Part shown: piece after piece, positions 54,953 to 64,000 of the stretch
How positions within the stretch are numbered: position 1 is the first letter of the stretch
Layout of the letters: each line of letters starts with the position of its first letter
Source of the DNA: Pseudomonas japonica
Lineage (GTDB): Bacteria > Pseudomonadota > Gammaproteobacteria > Pseudomonadales > Pseudomonadaceae
NCBI RefSeq assembly: GCF_900188455.1
Contig: NZ_FZOL01000002.1
Coordinates: 361,293-425,292, forward strand
Direction: 5' to 3'
Length of the DNA stretch: 64,000 bases
Notes under the pieces: generated by a model
What the model saw: the letters and a program-made list of their open reading frames with translations, nothing else
Database searches by the model: none
What the model was told of the DNA's origin: nothing
Program-made: the position numbers and the translations under genes

Positions 54953-56485
54953 TCAGCGGCGGCTCGGGATGGTGGCATGACGACGCAAGGTCATGCCGAG
55001 GAAGAACGCTGGCGCGCGCAGACGCGACAGCAGCATCAGGACGATGCCCAACAGCAGAATGATCATCGCGATCACGAACACCAGCCCCAACCCACCCACA
55101 TGCGAGCCGCTGCCGAACTCCGGCGAAGCGCTGTCGATGGCCGTCTGCACGAAGATCACCGAGAGAATCCCGCCGCCCAGCAATGGGCACAGGCCGCGCA
55201 TGAAGAAGTGACGCAGGCTGTCGAACAGGCTGTGGCGGAAGTACCAGACGCAGGCAAAAGCGGTCAGCGAGTAGTAGAAGCAGATCATCATGCCCAGGGC
55301 GGTGATGGTGTCGGCCAGTACGTTTTCGCTGAGGGTGCGCATGGTCACGTAGAACACGCCCGCGGCGACGCCGGCGCAGATGGTGGCGTAACGCGGGGTC
55401 TGCGAACGCGGGCAGATGCTGGCAAAGCGCTCCGGCACCGCTCCGTAGTACCCCATCGCCAGCAAGGTGCGCGCCGGCGACACGAAGGTCGATTGCAGCG
55501 ACGCGGCGGTACTGGCCAGCACGGCGATGGACATCAGGATCGCCAGCGGCCCCATCACCGGACCGGCCAGGTGGGCGAAGACGTTTTCCTGGATCCGCGG
55601 GTTGCCCAGACCCAGGCCCTCGTCGCTGATTCCGGCGAATTGCAGGGTGGCAATGGCGGTCACCAGGTACAGGCCGAGGATCAGCAGCACGGTCAGGGTC
55701 GCGGCGCGGCCAGGGACTTCATCGCTGCCCACCGACTCCTCGCTCATGGTCAGGCACACGTCCCAACCCCAGAAGATGAAGATCGACAGCGACAGGCCGG
55801 CGGTGAAGGCCGAGAACGACTCGACGCCGAACGGGTTGAACCAGCTGATGTCGAAGTTCATCGGCGGCGTCTCCGACGAACCGCCGAACGCCGCGATGGC
55901 GAAGCCCACCAGCACCAGCAACTGCAAGGCCACCAGGCCGTACTGCACGGTCATGGTGGTACCGATGCCGCGACAGCAGATCCACACCGCCATGGCGATG
56001 AACACGCAGCAGGTGACCACGTTGATCAGCAGGTTGTCGCTGAGCGCAGCCACCTCGTGGCTGCCAATGAGTTGCCCGAGAAACAGGTAGAAGAAGTCCA
56101 CCGCCACGCCGGCCAGATTGGACAGCACGATAGTGGTCGCGGTGACCAGGCCCCAGCCGCCGATCCAGCCGATCATCGGCCCGAAGGCCCGCGCCGACCA
56201 GGTGAAGGAGGTGCCGCTGTCCGGCTCCGCCGCGTTCAGCTCGCGATAGCCCAAAGCTACCAGGAGCATCGGCAGGAAGCCGACGATGAACACCGCTGGC
56301 AGATGTTGGCCAACTTCCCGGACCGTCGGACCCAGCGCCCCGGTAAGGGTATACACCGGGGCGATGGTGGAAATGCCGAGCACGATACTGGCGAGCAGTC
56401 CGAGGCGGCCCTTGGCCAACCCCTTGGATGCCTTGCGAGCCAGCCCCGCCGTACTCGAGGGCAGGCTTGCTTCGAATTCGCTCAT
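54953..56485 (-). CDS. APC-family amine/amino acid permease
   Basis: 510 aa with about twelve membrane segments. Start of the transporter core LGLLASIVLGISTIAPVYTL, then GTSFTWSARAFGPMIGWIGGW, and EESVGSDEVPGRAATLTVLL resemble the APC superfamily, close to the putrescine importers PuuP/PlaP. It is the downstream member of the inserted pauA-pauC2-permease-pauD block (76 bp after the hydrolase gene), so it probably imports a polyamine or related compound. Substrate assigned only by context. Confidence 0.82.
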   Translation of the reverse strand: MSEFEASLPSSTAGLARKASKGLAKGRLGLLASIVLGISTIAPVYTLTGALGPTVREVGQHLPAVFIVGFLPMLLVALGYRELNAAEPDSGTSFTWSARAFGPMIGWIGGWGLVTATTIVLSNLAGVAVDFFYLFLGQLIGSHEVAALSDNLLINVVTCCVFIAMAVWICCRGIGTTMTVQYGLVALQLLVLVGFAIAAFGGSSETPPMNFDISWFNPFGVESFSAFTAGLSLSIFIFWGWDVCLTMSEESVGSDEVPGRAATLTVLLILGLYLVTAIATLQFAGISDEGLGLGNPRIQENVFAHLAGPVMGPLAILMSIAVLASTAASLQSTFVSPARTLLAMGYYGAVPERFASICPRSQTPRYATICAGVAAGVFYVTMRTLSENVLADTITALGMMICFYYSLTAFACVWYFRHSLFDSLRHFFMRGLCPLLGGGILSVIFVQTAIDSASPEFGSGSHVGGLGLVFVIAMIILLLGIVLMLLSRLRAPAFFLGMTLRRHATIPSRR

Positions 56486-56561
56486 GAGTAGATGTCGCCG
56501 CTATTGGTATTGTTTTTCAGGGCATCCCCGAAGGATGCCCGCACTCGATGAAACCGCCGGA

Positions 56562-57317
56562 TCACTTCCCGGCATAGTCCTGACAAGCTGCACGGAACGC
56601 CTGGAACAGACGCAACGAAACCGGGTTATCGGCGTAACGCCACTCCGGATGCCACTGCACCCCGAGCACGAAGCCGGGTGCGTCCTCCATGGAAACTGCT
56701 TCGATCAGCCCGTCCGGCGCCAGGGCCTCGACCCGCAGCCCCTCGGCCAGGCGATCGATACCCTGACCGTGCAGCGAGTTGACCATGAAGCTGCGCGGCA
56801 GACCCAGTCGCTGGAATTGCCCATCGGGCTCGACCGTGACCAGGTGGCGCGGGCTGTATTGTTCTTCCAGCGGGGCGTTCTGCGGCTCGCGGTGGTCCAG
56901 GTAGCCGGGCAGCTCGTGAACGCGCTGGTGCAGGGTTCCGCCCAGGGCCACGTTGAGCTCCTGGAAACCCCGACAGATGCACAGCACCGGCACGCCAGCG
57001 GCGATGGCCGCGCGCAGCAGCGGCAGCGTCAGACGGTCACGCTGGACATCGTGACGGGTGCCTTCCGCGCTGGGGGCGCCATTGTAATGATGCGGTTCGA
57101 CATTTGAAGGCGAACCGGTAAAAAGAATGCCATCGAGGCGCTCCAGCAAGCGCTGCGGGTCCAGCGCCTCGTCGCGCGCCGGCAGGATCAGCGGCACGCC
57201 GGCGAACGCGGCAGCCTCGACGTATTTGTCGCCCACGGTATGGGAAGGGGTGTTGCCGAGCATCTGGCGGCACGCGGTGACGCCGATCAAAGGGGTTTTG
57301 CCCGGGGCTTGTTTCAT
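56562..57317 (-). CDS. pauD: Gamma-glutamyl-gamma-aminobutyrate hydrolase
   Basis: 251 aa from ATG 57317. Class I glutamine amidotransferase fold with nucleophile C115 (VPVLCICRGFQELNVALGG) and the His-Glu pair in GVQWHPEWRYADNP. PuuD/PauD family, which frees GABA from gamma-glutamyl-GABA at the end of the gamma-glutamylated putrescine pathway. Located between the permease and the REP doublet at 57366. Confidence 0.9.
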   Translation of the reverse strand: MKQAPGKTPLIGVTACRQMLGNTPSHTVGDKYVEAAAFAGVPLILPARDEALDPQRLLERLDGILFTGSPSNVEPHHYNGAPSAEGTRHDVQRDRLTLPLLRAAIAAGVPVLCICRGFQELNVALGGTLHQRVHELPGYLDHREPQNAPLEEQYSPRHLVTVEPDGQFQRLGLPRSFMVNSLHGQGIDRLAEGLRVEALAPDGLIEAVSMEDAPGFVLGVQWHPEWRYADNPVSLRLFQAFRAACQDYAGK

Positions 57318-57365
57318 CGATCCAGCCTCGCATGGAACAACAACGGAGTTGGCACTGCCCCACTC

Positions 57366-57504
57366 TGTAGGAGCTGGCTTGCCTGCGAAGGACCGCAAAG
57401 CGGTCCCGGTTCCCAATCTGCAGCCGGGAGAAAGCCACTGGCCTGGCTGTAGATCAGGAACCGGGACCGCTGCGCGGTCCTTCGCAGGCAAGCCAGCTCC
57501 TACA
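57366..57504. repeat. REP doublet, tags outward
   Basis: TGTAGGAGCTGGCTTGCCTG at the left, its complement at the right, with a longer loop (about 50 bp, GAGAAAGCCACTGGCCTGGC) than the sister elements at 9322 and 24914. It separates pauD from the aldehyde dehydrogenase gene. Confidence 0.8.
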
Positions 57505-57517
57505 GGGGGTACGTCGC

Positions 57518-59014
57518 TTAGTTGAGCTTGATCCAGGTCGCCTTGAGCTCGGTGTACTTGTCGAAGGCATGCAGCGACTTGTCGCGGCCGTTGCCCGACT
57601 GCTTGAAGCCACCGAACGGCGCGGTCATGTCGCCGCCGTCGTACTGGTTGATCCACACACTGCCGGCACGCAGGGCACGCGCACTGCGGTGGGCCTTGGA
57701 GAGGTCCGCAGTCCATACCGCCGCGGCCAGGCCGAACGGCGAATCGTTGGCGATGGCGATGGCTTCCTCGGCACTGTCGAAGGTGATCACCGAGAGCACC
57801 GGGCCGAAGATTTCCTCGCGGGCGATGCGCATGGCATTGGTCACGCCGTCGAAGATCGCCGGCTCGACGTAGACGCCGCAGGTCTCTTCCAGCACCCGGC
57901 GTCCGCCGCTGACCAGCGCCGCGCCATCGGCCTTGCCGGCCTCGATGTAGCCGAGCACGGTGTCCAGCTGGGTGGTGTCGACCAGGGCGCCGACGCGGGT
58001 CTCGGGATCCAGGGCATGCCCGGGTTTCCAGGCCTTGAGGGCCTCCACCACCAGCGGCAGGAACCGGTCCTTGATCGAGCGCTCCACCAGCAACCGCGAG
58101 CCGGCGATGCACACCTCGCCCTGGTTGAAAGCGATGGCGGCCGCCGCGGCTTCGGCGGCGGCGTGCAGGTCAGGGGCATCGGCGAAGACGATGTTCGGGC
58201 TCTTGCCACCGGCCTCCAGCCACACGCGCTTCATGTTCGACTCGCCGGCATAGACCATCAGTTGCTTGGCGATGCGGGTCGAGCCGGTGAACACCAGGGT
58301 ATCGACGTCCATGTGCAGGGCCAGGGCCTTGCCCACGGTGTGGCCGTAGCCCGGCAACACGTTGAACACGCCCGCCGGGATACCGGCTTCGAGCGCCAGT
58401 TGGGCGACGCGGATGGCCGTCAGCGGGGACTTTTCCGACGGTTTGAGAATCACCGAGTTGCCGGTGGCCAGCGCCGGACCGAGCTTCCAGCAGGCCATCA
58501 TCAGCGGGAAGTTCCACGGCACGATGGCCGCGACCACGCCGATCGGCTCGCGGGTCACCAGGCCGAGCTGGTCGTGCGGGGTCGGCGCCACTTCGTCATA
58601 GACCTTGTCGATCGCCTCGGCGGACCAGCGGATCGAGTTCGCCGCCGCCGGGATATCGATGCTCAAGGCGTCGGCGATCGGCTTGCCCATGTCGAGGGTT
58701 TCCAGCAGCGCCAGCTCGTTGGCGTTGGCCAGCAGCAGATCGGCGAAGGCGATCAGCACGCGCTTGCGCTGCGCCGGAGCCTGGTTGGCCCAGACGCCGC
58801 TGTCGAAACTGCGTCGTGCCGCGGCCACGGCCAGCTCGGCATCCGCGCTATCGCAACTGGCGATGGCGGCCAGAGCGCGACCATCCACCGGGCTGGTGCA
58901 GTCGAAGGTGGTGCCGCAAACGCTGTCGCGGTACTCACCGTCGATGAAGGCGCGGCCTTCGATATGCAGACCCTGGTAGAGGGTTTCCCATTGTTCGCGA
59001 GACGGAATTGTCAT
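57518..59014 (-). CDS. Second PauC-type aldehyde dehydrogenase
   Basis: 498 aa (MTIPSREQWETLYQGLHIEG). Highly similar along its whole length to the dehydrogenase at 40991, with the same catalytic Cys (NQGEVCIAGSRLL) and base (VWLEAGGKSPN). The two differ mainly in the N-terminal 40 residues and scattered positions. Likely substrates are gamma-glutamylaminobutyraldehyde and similar aldehydes. 16 bp downstream of pauA. It may differ from pauC in expression or chain-length preference. Confidence 0.9.
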   Translation of the reverse strand: MTIPSREQWETLYQGLHIEGRAFIDGEYRDSVCGTTFDCTSPVDGRALAAIASCDSADAELAVAAARRSFDSGVWANQAPAQRKRVLIAFADLLLANANELALLETLDMGKPIADALSIDIPAAANSIRWSAEAIDKVYDEVAPTPHDQLGLVTREPIGVVAAIVPWNFPLMMACWKLGPALATGNSVILKPSEKSPLTAIRVAQLALEAGIPAGVFNVLPGYGHTVGKALALHMDVDTLVFTGSTRIAKQLMVYAGESNMKRVWLEAGGKSPNIVFADAPDLHAAAEAAAAAIAFNQGEVCIAGSRLLVERSIKDRFLPLVVEALKAWKPGHALDPETRVGALVDTTQLDTVLGYIEAGKADGAALVSGGRRVLEETCGVYVEPAIFDGVTNAMRIAREEIFGPVLSVITFDSAEEAIAIANDSPFGLAAAVWTADLSKAHRSARALRAGSVWINQYDGGDMTAPFGGFKQSGNGRDKSLHAFDKYTELKATWIKLN

Positions 59015-59030
59015 TGTTCTTCTCCGGGCA

Positions 59031-60413
59031 TCAGACCGTATGCAGGTACCAGTTGTATTCGAGGTCGGAAATCGACACCTCGAACTCCGCCAGTTCGCTT
59101 TCCTTGCAGGCGACGAAAATATCGATGTAGTCGGGGCTGATGTACTGGTTCAGCACTTCGCTGTCGTCCAGCTCGCGCAGCGCGTCGCGCAGGTTGTTCG
59201 GCAGGCTCTGTTCCAGTTGCTCGTAGGAATTGCCCTCGATTGGCGCGCCCGGCTCGATCTTGTTGGTCAGACCGTGGTGAATGCCGGCGAGGATCGCCGC
59301 CATCATCAGGTAGGGGTTGGCGTCAGCGCCGGCCACACGGTGCTCGATGCGTACCGAATCGCTGCCGCCGGTCGGCACGCGGACCGCCACGGTCCGGTTG
59401 TCCAGGCCCCAGCTCGGCGCGTTGGGCACGTAGAACTGCGCGCCGAAGCGGCGGTAGGAGTTGATGTTCGGGCAGAGGAAAGCCATCGACGCCGGCATGG
59501 TTTCCAGCACGCCACCGATGGCGTGGCGCAGGACATCGCTCTGCTCGGGGTCGTCGCTGCTGAAGATGTTCTTGCCAGTGGCCTTGTCCAGCAGCGAGAT
59601 GTGTACGTGCAGGCCGTTACCCGCCTGGCCCGGATAGGGCTTGGCCATGAAGGTCGAGTCCATTTCATGGTCGTAGGCGATGTTCTTGATCACCCGCTTG
59701 AGCAGCAGGGCGTAGTCGCAGGCCTTCAGCGGGTCGGCGACATGGTGCATGTTCACTTCGAACTGCGCCGGGGCGCTTTCCTTGACGATGGCATCGGCCG
59801 GGATGCCCTGTTCCTTGGCCGCTTCGAGCATGTCCTGGAGGCAATCGACGTACTCGTCGAGGTCGTCGATCAGGTAGACCTGGGTCGACTGCGGGCGCTT
59901 GCCGGAAATCGGCGAGCGCGGCGGCTGCGGGCGACCGTTGAGGTTGTCCTGATCGATCAGGTAGAACTCCAGTTCGAACGCGGCGCAGATGGTCAGGCCC
60001 AGGTCGTCGAACTTGCTCACCACCTGGCGCAGCACTTCCCGCGGGTCGGCGAAGAACGGCGTGCCGTCGAGCTCGTGCATGGTCATCAGCAATTGCGCGG
60101 TGGGGCGTTTCTGCCACGGCTCGAAGCTCAGGGTGCCGGGAATCGGATAGCAGATGCGGTCGGCGTCGCCGATATCCAGGCCCAGACCGGTGCTTTCCAC
60201 GGTCGAACCATTGATATCCAGGGCGAACAGCGACGCGGGCAGGTTGATGCCCTTTTCATAGACCTTGACCAGGCTCGCCCGTTCGATGCGCTTGCCGCGC
60301 ACCACTCCGTTCATGTCGGCGATCAGCAGATCGACGAACTGCACCTCTGGGTGGGCCTTGAGAAATTCGCCCATTTCGTCAACGGGGATGGCGCACGGGG
60401 AGACCGACGTCAT
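59031..60413 (-). CDS. pauA: Gamma-glutamylpolyamine synthetase (glutamine synthetase family)
   Basis: 460 aa of the glutamine synthetase fold. Catalytic glutamates in AAFELEFYLID and KESAPAQFEVNMHH, NGLHVHISLLDKATGK, and RIEHRVAGADANPYLMMAAI. PuuA/PauA type, ligating glutamate to putrescine or other polyamines with ATP, the first step of the gamma-glutamylation route. It is the promoter-proximal gene of the module and divergent from the LysR regulator. Which PauA paralog is uncertain. Confidence 0.9.
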   Translation of the reverse strand: MTSVSPCAIPVDEMGEFLKAHPEVQFVDLLIADMNGVVRGKRIERASLVKVYEKGINLPASLFALDINGSTVESTGLGLDIGDADRICYPIPGTLSFEPWQKRPTAQLLMTMHELDGTPFFADPREVLRQVVSKFDDLGLTICAAFELEFYLIDQDNLNGRPQPPRSPISGKRPQSTQVYLIDDLDEYVDCLQDMLEAAKEQGIPADAIVKESAPAQFEVNMHHVADPLKACDYALLLKRVIKNIAYDHEMDSTFMAKPYPGQAGNGLHVHISLLDKATGKNIFSSDDPEQSDVLRHAIGGVLETMPASMAFLCPNINSYRRFGAQFYVPNAPSWGLDNRTVAVRVPTGGSDSVRIEHRVAGADANPYLMMAAILAGIHHGLTNKIEPGAPIEGNSYEQLEQSLPNNLRDALRELDDSEVLNQYISPDYIDIFVACKESELAEFEVSISDLEYNWYLHTV

Positions 60414-60573
60414 GGCTTAGGCATCCTTTGGAATTTTTATTGGGGCAGCAATGTAGGGAGGTAACGCGGGTAATCGGGGCGGCGATGGCTGGTCTTGTTC
60501 TCGGTAGTCCATCGGGGGAACGACTGGCGCGGGGCTGTTCGCACGCACGTGCCAGGTTCTGGCGCATCAAGCC

Positions 60574-60602
60574 TTGCTAGACGGCCACCGCTGCACTATA
60601 GA
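60574..60602 (+). promoter_or_regulatory. Sigma70 promoter of the lysR gene
   Basis: TTGCTA (60574-60579) and TATAGA (60597-60602) with an ideal 17-bp spacer. Transcription would begin near 60609, before the chosen ATG at 60654, which argues against an earlier ATG at 60603. Confidence 0.6.
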
Positions 60603-60653
60603 ATGGCCTCCACGCAACAGACATTGGCGTTTTGGCAAGCTAAGAGTGCACCG

Positions 60654-61526
60654 ATGCAATATCAGATCAGCCATGCCGACCTCTCCCTGGTTCTCGCCCT
60701 GGTTCGCGGTCGCTCCCTGGCGAAAGCGGCGGAACTGCTCAAGGTCGACGTATCCACGGTTTTCCGTTCGATCCGGCGGATGGAAGCGGCGCTCGGCACG
60801 GCCTTGTTCGTGAAGAGCCGCAAAGGCTACATCCCCACCGGCACGGCCCAGGCCCTGGCCGAGCAGGCCGAACGCGCCGAACAGGCACTGGATGCGGCGC
60901 GCGTGGCCCTGGCCCATGGCGAGCAGGTGGTCAGCGGCACGGTACGCCTGACCTGTACCGACGCCGTGCTGCACAGCCTGCTGCTGCCGGCGCTGGCCGA
61001 GTTCATGCCGACCTACCCGGCGCTGACCCTGGAACTGGCGACCTCCAACACCTTCGCCAACCTCAGCCGCCGCGACGCCGACCTGGCCCTGCGCCTGACC
61101 AACGCACCGCCGGAGCATCTTGTGGGACGCTGCCTGGGTTCGGCGTCCTATGTCGTCTGCGGGCGCGAGGAATTTCGCGCGCGGCTGAACGAATCGCCGT
61201 CCAGCGTGCCATGGATCGCCCCGGACGATTCCATGCAGGACCACCCCACCGTAGTCTGGCGCAGCGAGAAATTTCCCGGGGTTCTGCCGCGCTACCGTTG
61301 CAGCGGCATCGCCTCCATCGCCCAGTTGGTCAGTGCCGGCCTCGGCGTGGCGGCGCTGCCGGACTACATGGCGCACACCCTGCCAGGGGTCGAGCAACTG
61401 AGCGATGCCCTGCCTGGCTGCGATACCCAGTTGTGGTTGCTGACCCGCCCGGACTGCCGGGCCCTGCGTTCGGTGCAGACGCTGTTCGACGAGCTGACAC
61501 CGCGCCTGCGCAACGCCCTTATCTGA
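60654..61526 (+). CDS. LysR-family regulator
   Basis: 290 aa from ATG 60654 (MQYQISHADLSLVLALVRGR). The winged helix (SLAKAAELLKVDVSTVFRSI, then RRMEAALGTALFVKSRKG) and a LysR effector domain (from about residue 92; VSGTVRLTCTDAVLHSLLLP) are clear. It is divergent from pauA, so it is a candidate activator of the module, beside PauR. The effector is unknown. It is the last gene of the inserted block before rpoZ. Confidence 0.85.
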   Translation: MQYQISHADLSLVLALVRGRSLAKAAELLKVDVSTVFRSIRRMEAALGTALFVKSRKGYIPTGTAQALAEQAERAEQALDAARVALAHGEQVVSGTVRLTCTDAVLHSLLLPALAEFMPTYPALTLELATSNTFANLSRRDADLALRLTNAPPEHLVGRCLGSASYVVCGREEFRARLNESPSSVPWIAPDDSMQDHPTVVWRSEKFPGVLPRYRCSGIASIAQLVSAGLGVAALPDYMAHTLPGVEQLSDALPGCDTQLWLLTRPDCRALRSVQTLFDELTPRLRNALI

Positions 61527-61692
61527 CCAATAGACGAAGACTATTGAAATAGACGCTTACAACTAGGTATCGTCAGCATATTCAGGGCTCGAGGCCGAAA
61601 TCAGCGCTTCCCTAAAGGCTGGTGATTTTTTAAACTATCGAGTCCGCTCGCCCATTCGGGCAGTACACCGCATTTGCTACTTGAGGAACACC

Positions 61693-61956
61693 ATGGCCCG
61701 CGTAACCGTTGAAGACTGCCTGGAACACGTTGATAACCGCTTTGAGCTGGTCATGCTGTCCACCAAGCGTGCCCGTCAACTGGCTACCGGCGGCAAAGAG
61801 CCGAAAGTGGCCTGGGAAAACGACAAACCTACCGTCGTGGCACTGCGCGAAATCGCCGAAGGCTATATCACCCCCGAGTTCATCGCCGCCGAAGAGATCG
61901 TCACTGAAGACCCTGTCTTCACAGCGTTCGAGGACGAGGCCAACGAGGCCGTCTAA
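61693..61956 (+). CDS. rpoZ: RNA polymerase omega subunit
   Basis: 87 aa ([20 protein letters not shown]). The omega motif with [20 protein letters not shown] and ALREIAEG is conserved. Helps assemble RNA polymerase and forms one of the ppGpp sites. spoT follows 60 bp later. The 166-bp region upstream must hold a promoter, now separated from gmk. Confidence 0.96.
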   Translation: MARVTVEDCLEHVDNRFELVMLSTKRARQLATGGKEPKVAWENDKPTVVALREIAEGYITPEFIAAEEIVTEDPVFTAFEDEANEAV

Positions 61957-62016
61957 GTCCATGCCTGGTCGACGTTGTACGGCGCGGGTCACTTATCCTC
62001 GGCAGGAGGTCGAATC

Positions 62017-64000
62017 TTGCCGAGCATAGATGCCCTCGCCGATCGTCTGTCGTCCTATCTGGGCCCCGACCAGGTCAACCTGGTACGCCGTGCCTATTTC
62101 TACGCCGAACAAGCCCACGACGGCCAGCGCCGCCGCAGCGGCGAGGCGTACGTCACGCATCCGCTGGCCGTCGCCAGCATCCTCGCCGACATGCACATGG
62201 ACCATCAGAGCCTGATGGCGGCCATGCTGCACGACGTGATCGAAGACACCGGAATCGCCAAGGAAGCCCTCAGTTCGCAGTTTGGCGAGACCGTCGCCGA
62301 ACTGGTCGACGGCGTCAGCAAGCTGACCCAGATGAACTTCGAGACCAAGGCCGAGGCCCAGGCGGAAAACTTCCAGAAGATGGCCATGGCCATGGCCCGC
62401 GATATCCGCGTGATCCTGGTCAAGCTGGCTGACCGCCTGCACAACATGCGTACCCTCGAGGTGCTGTCAGGCGAAAAGCGCCGCCGCATCGCCAAGGAAA
62501 CCCTGGAAATCTACGCGCCCATCGCCAACCGCCTGGGCATGCACAGCGTGCGCGTCGAGTTCGAGGACCTGGGCTTCAAGGCGATGTACCCGATGCGTTC
62601 CGCGCGCATCTACCAGGCGGTCAAGCGCGCCCGCGGCAACCGCAAGGAAATCGTCAACAAGATCGAGGAATCGCTGAGCCACTGCCTGGCCGTGGACGGC
62701 ATCGAAGGCGAGGTCAGCGGACGGCAGAAGCACATCTACGGCATCTACAAGAAGATGCGCGGCAAGCGCCGCGCCTTCAACGAGATCATGGATGTCTATG
62801 CATTCCGCATCATCGTCGACAAGGTCGATACCTGCTACCGCGTGCTCGGCGCCGTGCACAACCTGTACAAGCCACTGCCGGGGCGCTTCAAGGACTACAT
62901 CGCGATTCCCAAGGCCAACGGCTACCAGTCGTTGCACACCACACTGTTCGGCATGCACGGCGTGCCCATCGAGATCCAGATCCGCACCCGCGAGATGGAG
63001 GAGATGGCCAACAACGGCATCGCCGCGCACTGGCTGTACAAATCCAGTGACGACGAGAAGCCCAAGGGCACCCACGCCCGCGCACGGCAGTGGGTCAAGG
63101 GCGTGCTGGAGCTGCAGCAACGTGCGGGCAACTCCCTCGAATTCATCGAAAGCGTGAAGATCGACCTGTTCCCGGACGAGGTCTACGTGTTCACGCCCAA
63201 AGGCCGTATCATGGAGCTGCCAAAGGGCTCCACCGCGGTCGACTTCGCCTACGCGGTACACACCGACGTCGGCAACAGCTGCATCGCCTGCCGCATCAAC
63301 CGCCGCCTGGCGCCGCTCTCCGAGCCGCTGCAAAGCGGCTCCACCGTCGAGATCGTCAGCGCGCCGGGCGCCCGGCCGAACCCGGCCTGGCTCAACTTCG
63401 TGGTCACCGGCAAGGCCCGCACCCATATCCGCCACGCCCTCAAGCTGCAGCGTCGCTCCGAGTCGATCAACCTCGGTGAGCGCCTGCTCAACAAGGTGCT
63501 CAACGGCTTCGACAGCGCCCTCGACAAGATCCCGCCGGAGCGCATCCAGGCCATGCTCGGCGAGTACCGCCTGGAGCTGATCGAGGATCTGCTGGAAGAC
63601 ATCGGCCTGGGCAACCGCATGGCCTACGTGGTCGCCCGCCGCCTGCTGTCCACCGAGGGCGAGCAGTTGCCGAACCCGGAAGGCCCGCTGGCGATCCGCG
63701 GCACCGAGGGCCTGGTGCTGAGCTACGCCAAGTGCTGCACGCCGATCCCGGGCGACCCCATCGTCGGCCACCTTTCGGCCGGCAAGGGCATGGTGGTGCA
63801 CCTGGAGAGCTGCCGGAACATCAGCGAAATTCGCCACAACCCGGAAAAGTGCATCCAGCTGTCCTGGGCCAAGGACGTCACCGGCGAATTCAACGTCGAG
63901 CTGCGCGTCGAGCTGGAACACCAGCGCGGCCTGATTGCCCTGCTCGCCAGCAGCGTCAACGCCGCCGACGGCAACATCGAGAAAATCAGCATGGATGAGC
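62017..64000 (+). CDS. spoT: Bifunctional (p)ppGpp synthetase/hydrolase, 3' end outside window
   Basis: 661 codons visible from TTG 62017, which has AGGAGG 7 nt upstream; LPSIDALADRL fits known SpoT starts. HD hydrolase domain (YVTHPLAVASILADMHMDHQ, then MLHDVIEDTG), synthetase domain (FKDYIAIPKANGYQSLHTTL), TGS domain (DEVYVFTPKGRIMELPKGST), and the start of the C-terminal region (YAKCCTPIPGDPIVGH). It controls (p)ppGpp in response to nutrient signals. Cut by the window end at residue 661. Confidence 0.96.
   Translation, partial: MPSIDALADRLSSYLGPDQVNLVRRAYFYAEQAHDGQRRRSGEAYVTHPLAVASILADMHMDHQSLMAAMLHDVIEDTGIAKEALSSQFGETVAELVDGVSKLTQMNFETKAEAQAENFQKMAMAMARDIRVILVKLADRLHNMRTLEVLSGEKRRRIAKETLEIYAPIANRLGMHSVRVEFEDLGFKAMYPMRSARIYQAVKRARGNRKEIVNKIEESLSHCLAVDGIEGEVSGRQKHIYGIYKKMRGKRRAFNEIMDVYAFRIIVDKVDTCYRVLGAVHNLYKPLPGRFKDYIAIPKANGYQSLHTTLFGMHGVPIEIQIRTREMEEMANNGIAAHWLYKSSDDEKPKGTHARARQWVKGVLELQQRAGNSLEFIESVKIDLFPDEVYVFTPKGRIMELPKGSTAVDFAYAVHTDVGNSCIACRINRRLAPLSEPLQSGSTVEIVSAPGARPNPAWLNFVVTGKARTHIRHALKLQRRSESINLGERLLNKVLNGFDSALDKIPPERIQAMLGEYRLELIEDLLEDIGLGNRMAYVVARRLLSTEGEQLPNPEGPLAIRGTEGLVLSYAKCCTPIPGDPIVGHLSAGKGMVVHLESCRNISEIRHNPEKCIQLSWAKDVTGEFNVELRVELEHQRGLIALLASSVNAADGNIEKISMDE

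Noticed and set aside
60400-60560. Sigma54-like sequence before pauA on the minus strand (TGGCACG followed by TGCGTGC)
   Set aside because: Spacing between the GG and GC elements is one base short of the -24/-12 consensus. Not reported as a promoter.
61528-61546. CAATAG/CTATTG inverted repeat after the LysR gene as a terminator
   Set aside because: Six-bp AT-rich stem with no T-run; too weak to call.

Overview
This window is chromosomal DNA from a Pseudomonas, probably of the fluorescens/putida side of the genus rather than P. aeruginosa. The evidence is GC-rich coding sequence, strong Pseudomonas codon bias with long antisense shadow frames, the typical GTAGGAGC-tagged REP doublets between genes, and a right half that follows the order I remember from P. 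aeruginosa PAO1: cycB-pauR-dadX-ridA-dadA-dadR, pauB-like oxidase, pauC, rpmG-rpmB, dipeptide SBP, radC, coaBC-dut-algC-argB, pyrE, crc, rph, yicC, gmk, rpoZ-spoT. There are no rRNA, tRNA, CRISPR, IS or prophage genes that I can support.

Left part (1-9283): a truncated small membrane gene, a glycine-zipper protein, a two-gene winged-helix plus AbiEii-like nucleotidyltransferase cassette behind its own inverted-repeat operator, then a tight minus-strand operon of TonB receptor, flavin-dependent monooxygenase, aldo/keto reductase and SsuA-like binding protein. A LacI-family regulator diverges from this operon over a perfect 14-bp palindrome. This looks like a LacI-controlled uptake and oxidation module for an unknown, possibly sulfur-containing, substrate.

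Middle part (9461-29566): a BetT choline transporter with a large palindromic operator; a sulfur amino acid block (epsC serine acetyltransferase divergent from D-cysteine desulfhydrase and a cystine ABC transporter); a DUF3857/transglutaminase-like protein; a CBS protein; a five-gene MarR-FUSC-DUF1656-HlyD-outer-membrane-factor efflux operon in which every junction overlaps by 4 bp; a Sel1-repeat protein; a WYL regulator; a CoA transferase/hydrolase; and cytochrome c5.

Right part (29709-64000): D-alanine catabolism (dadX, ridA, dadA, dadR), polyamine catabolism in scattered pieces (pauR, pauB-like, pauC), a MocR/DUF1127 pair, a phospholipase D-like lipoprotein, an MFS transporter, ribosomal protein genes and the housekeeping cluster up to gmk. 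Between gmk and rpoZ sits a 6.7-kb polyamine module: an APC permease, a gamma-glutamyl-GABA hydrolase, a second pauC-like aldehyde dehydrogenase, gamma-glutamylpolyamine synthetase and a LysR regulator. The window ends inside spoT.

Metabolic theme: much of the window handles amino acids and amines. D-Ala, D-Cys/cystine, polyamines, choline and peptides are all covered, and the global carbon repression protein Crc is encoded in the same stretch. The most promising unexplained items are the LacI/TonB/monooxygenase operon, the nucleotidyltransferase cassette, an orphan protein preceded by a perfect 15-bp hairpin, the operator array between DUF1127 and MocR, and the polyamine island inside the gmk-rpoZ-spoT locus.
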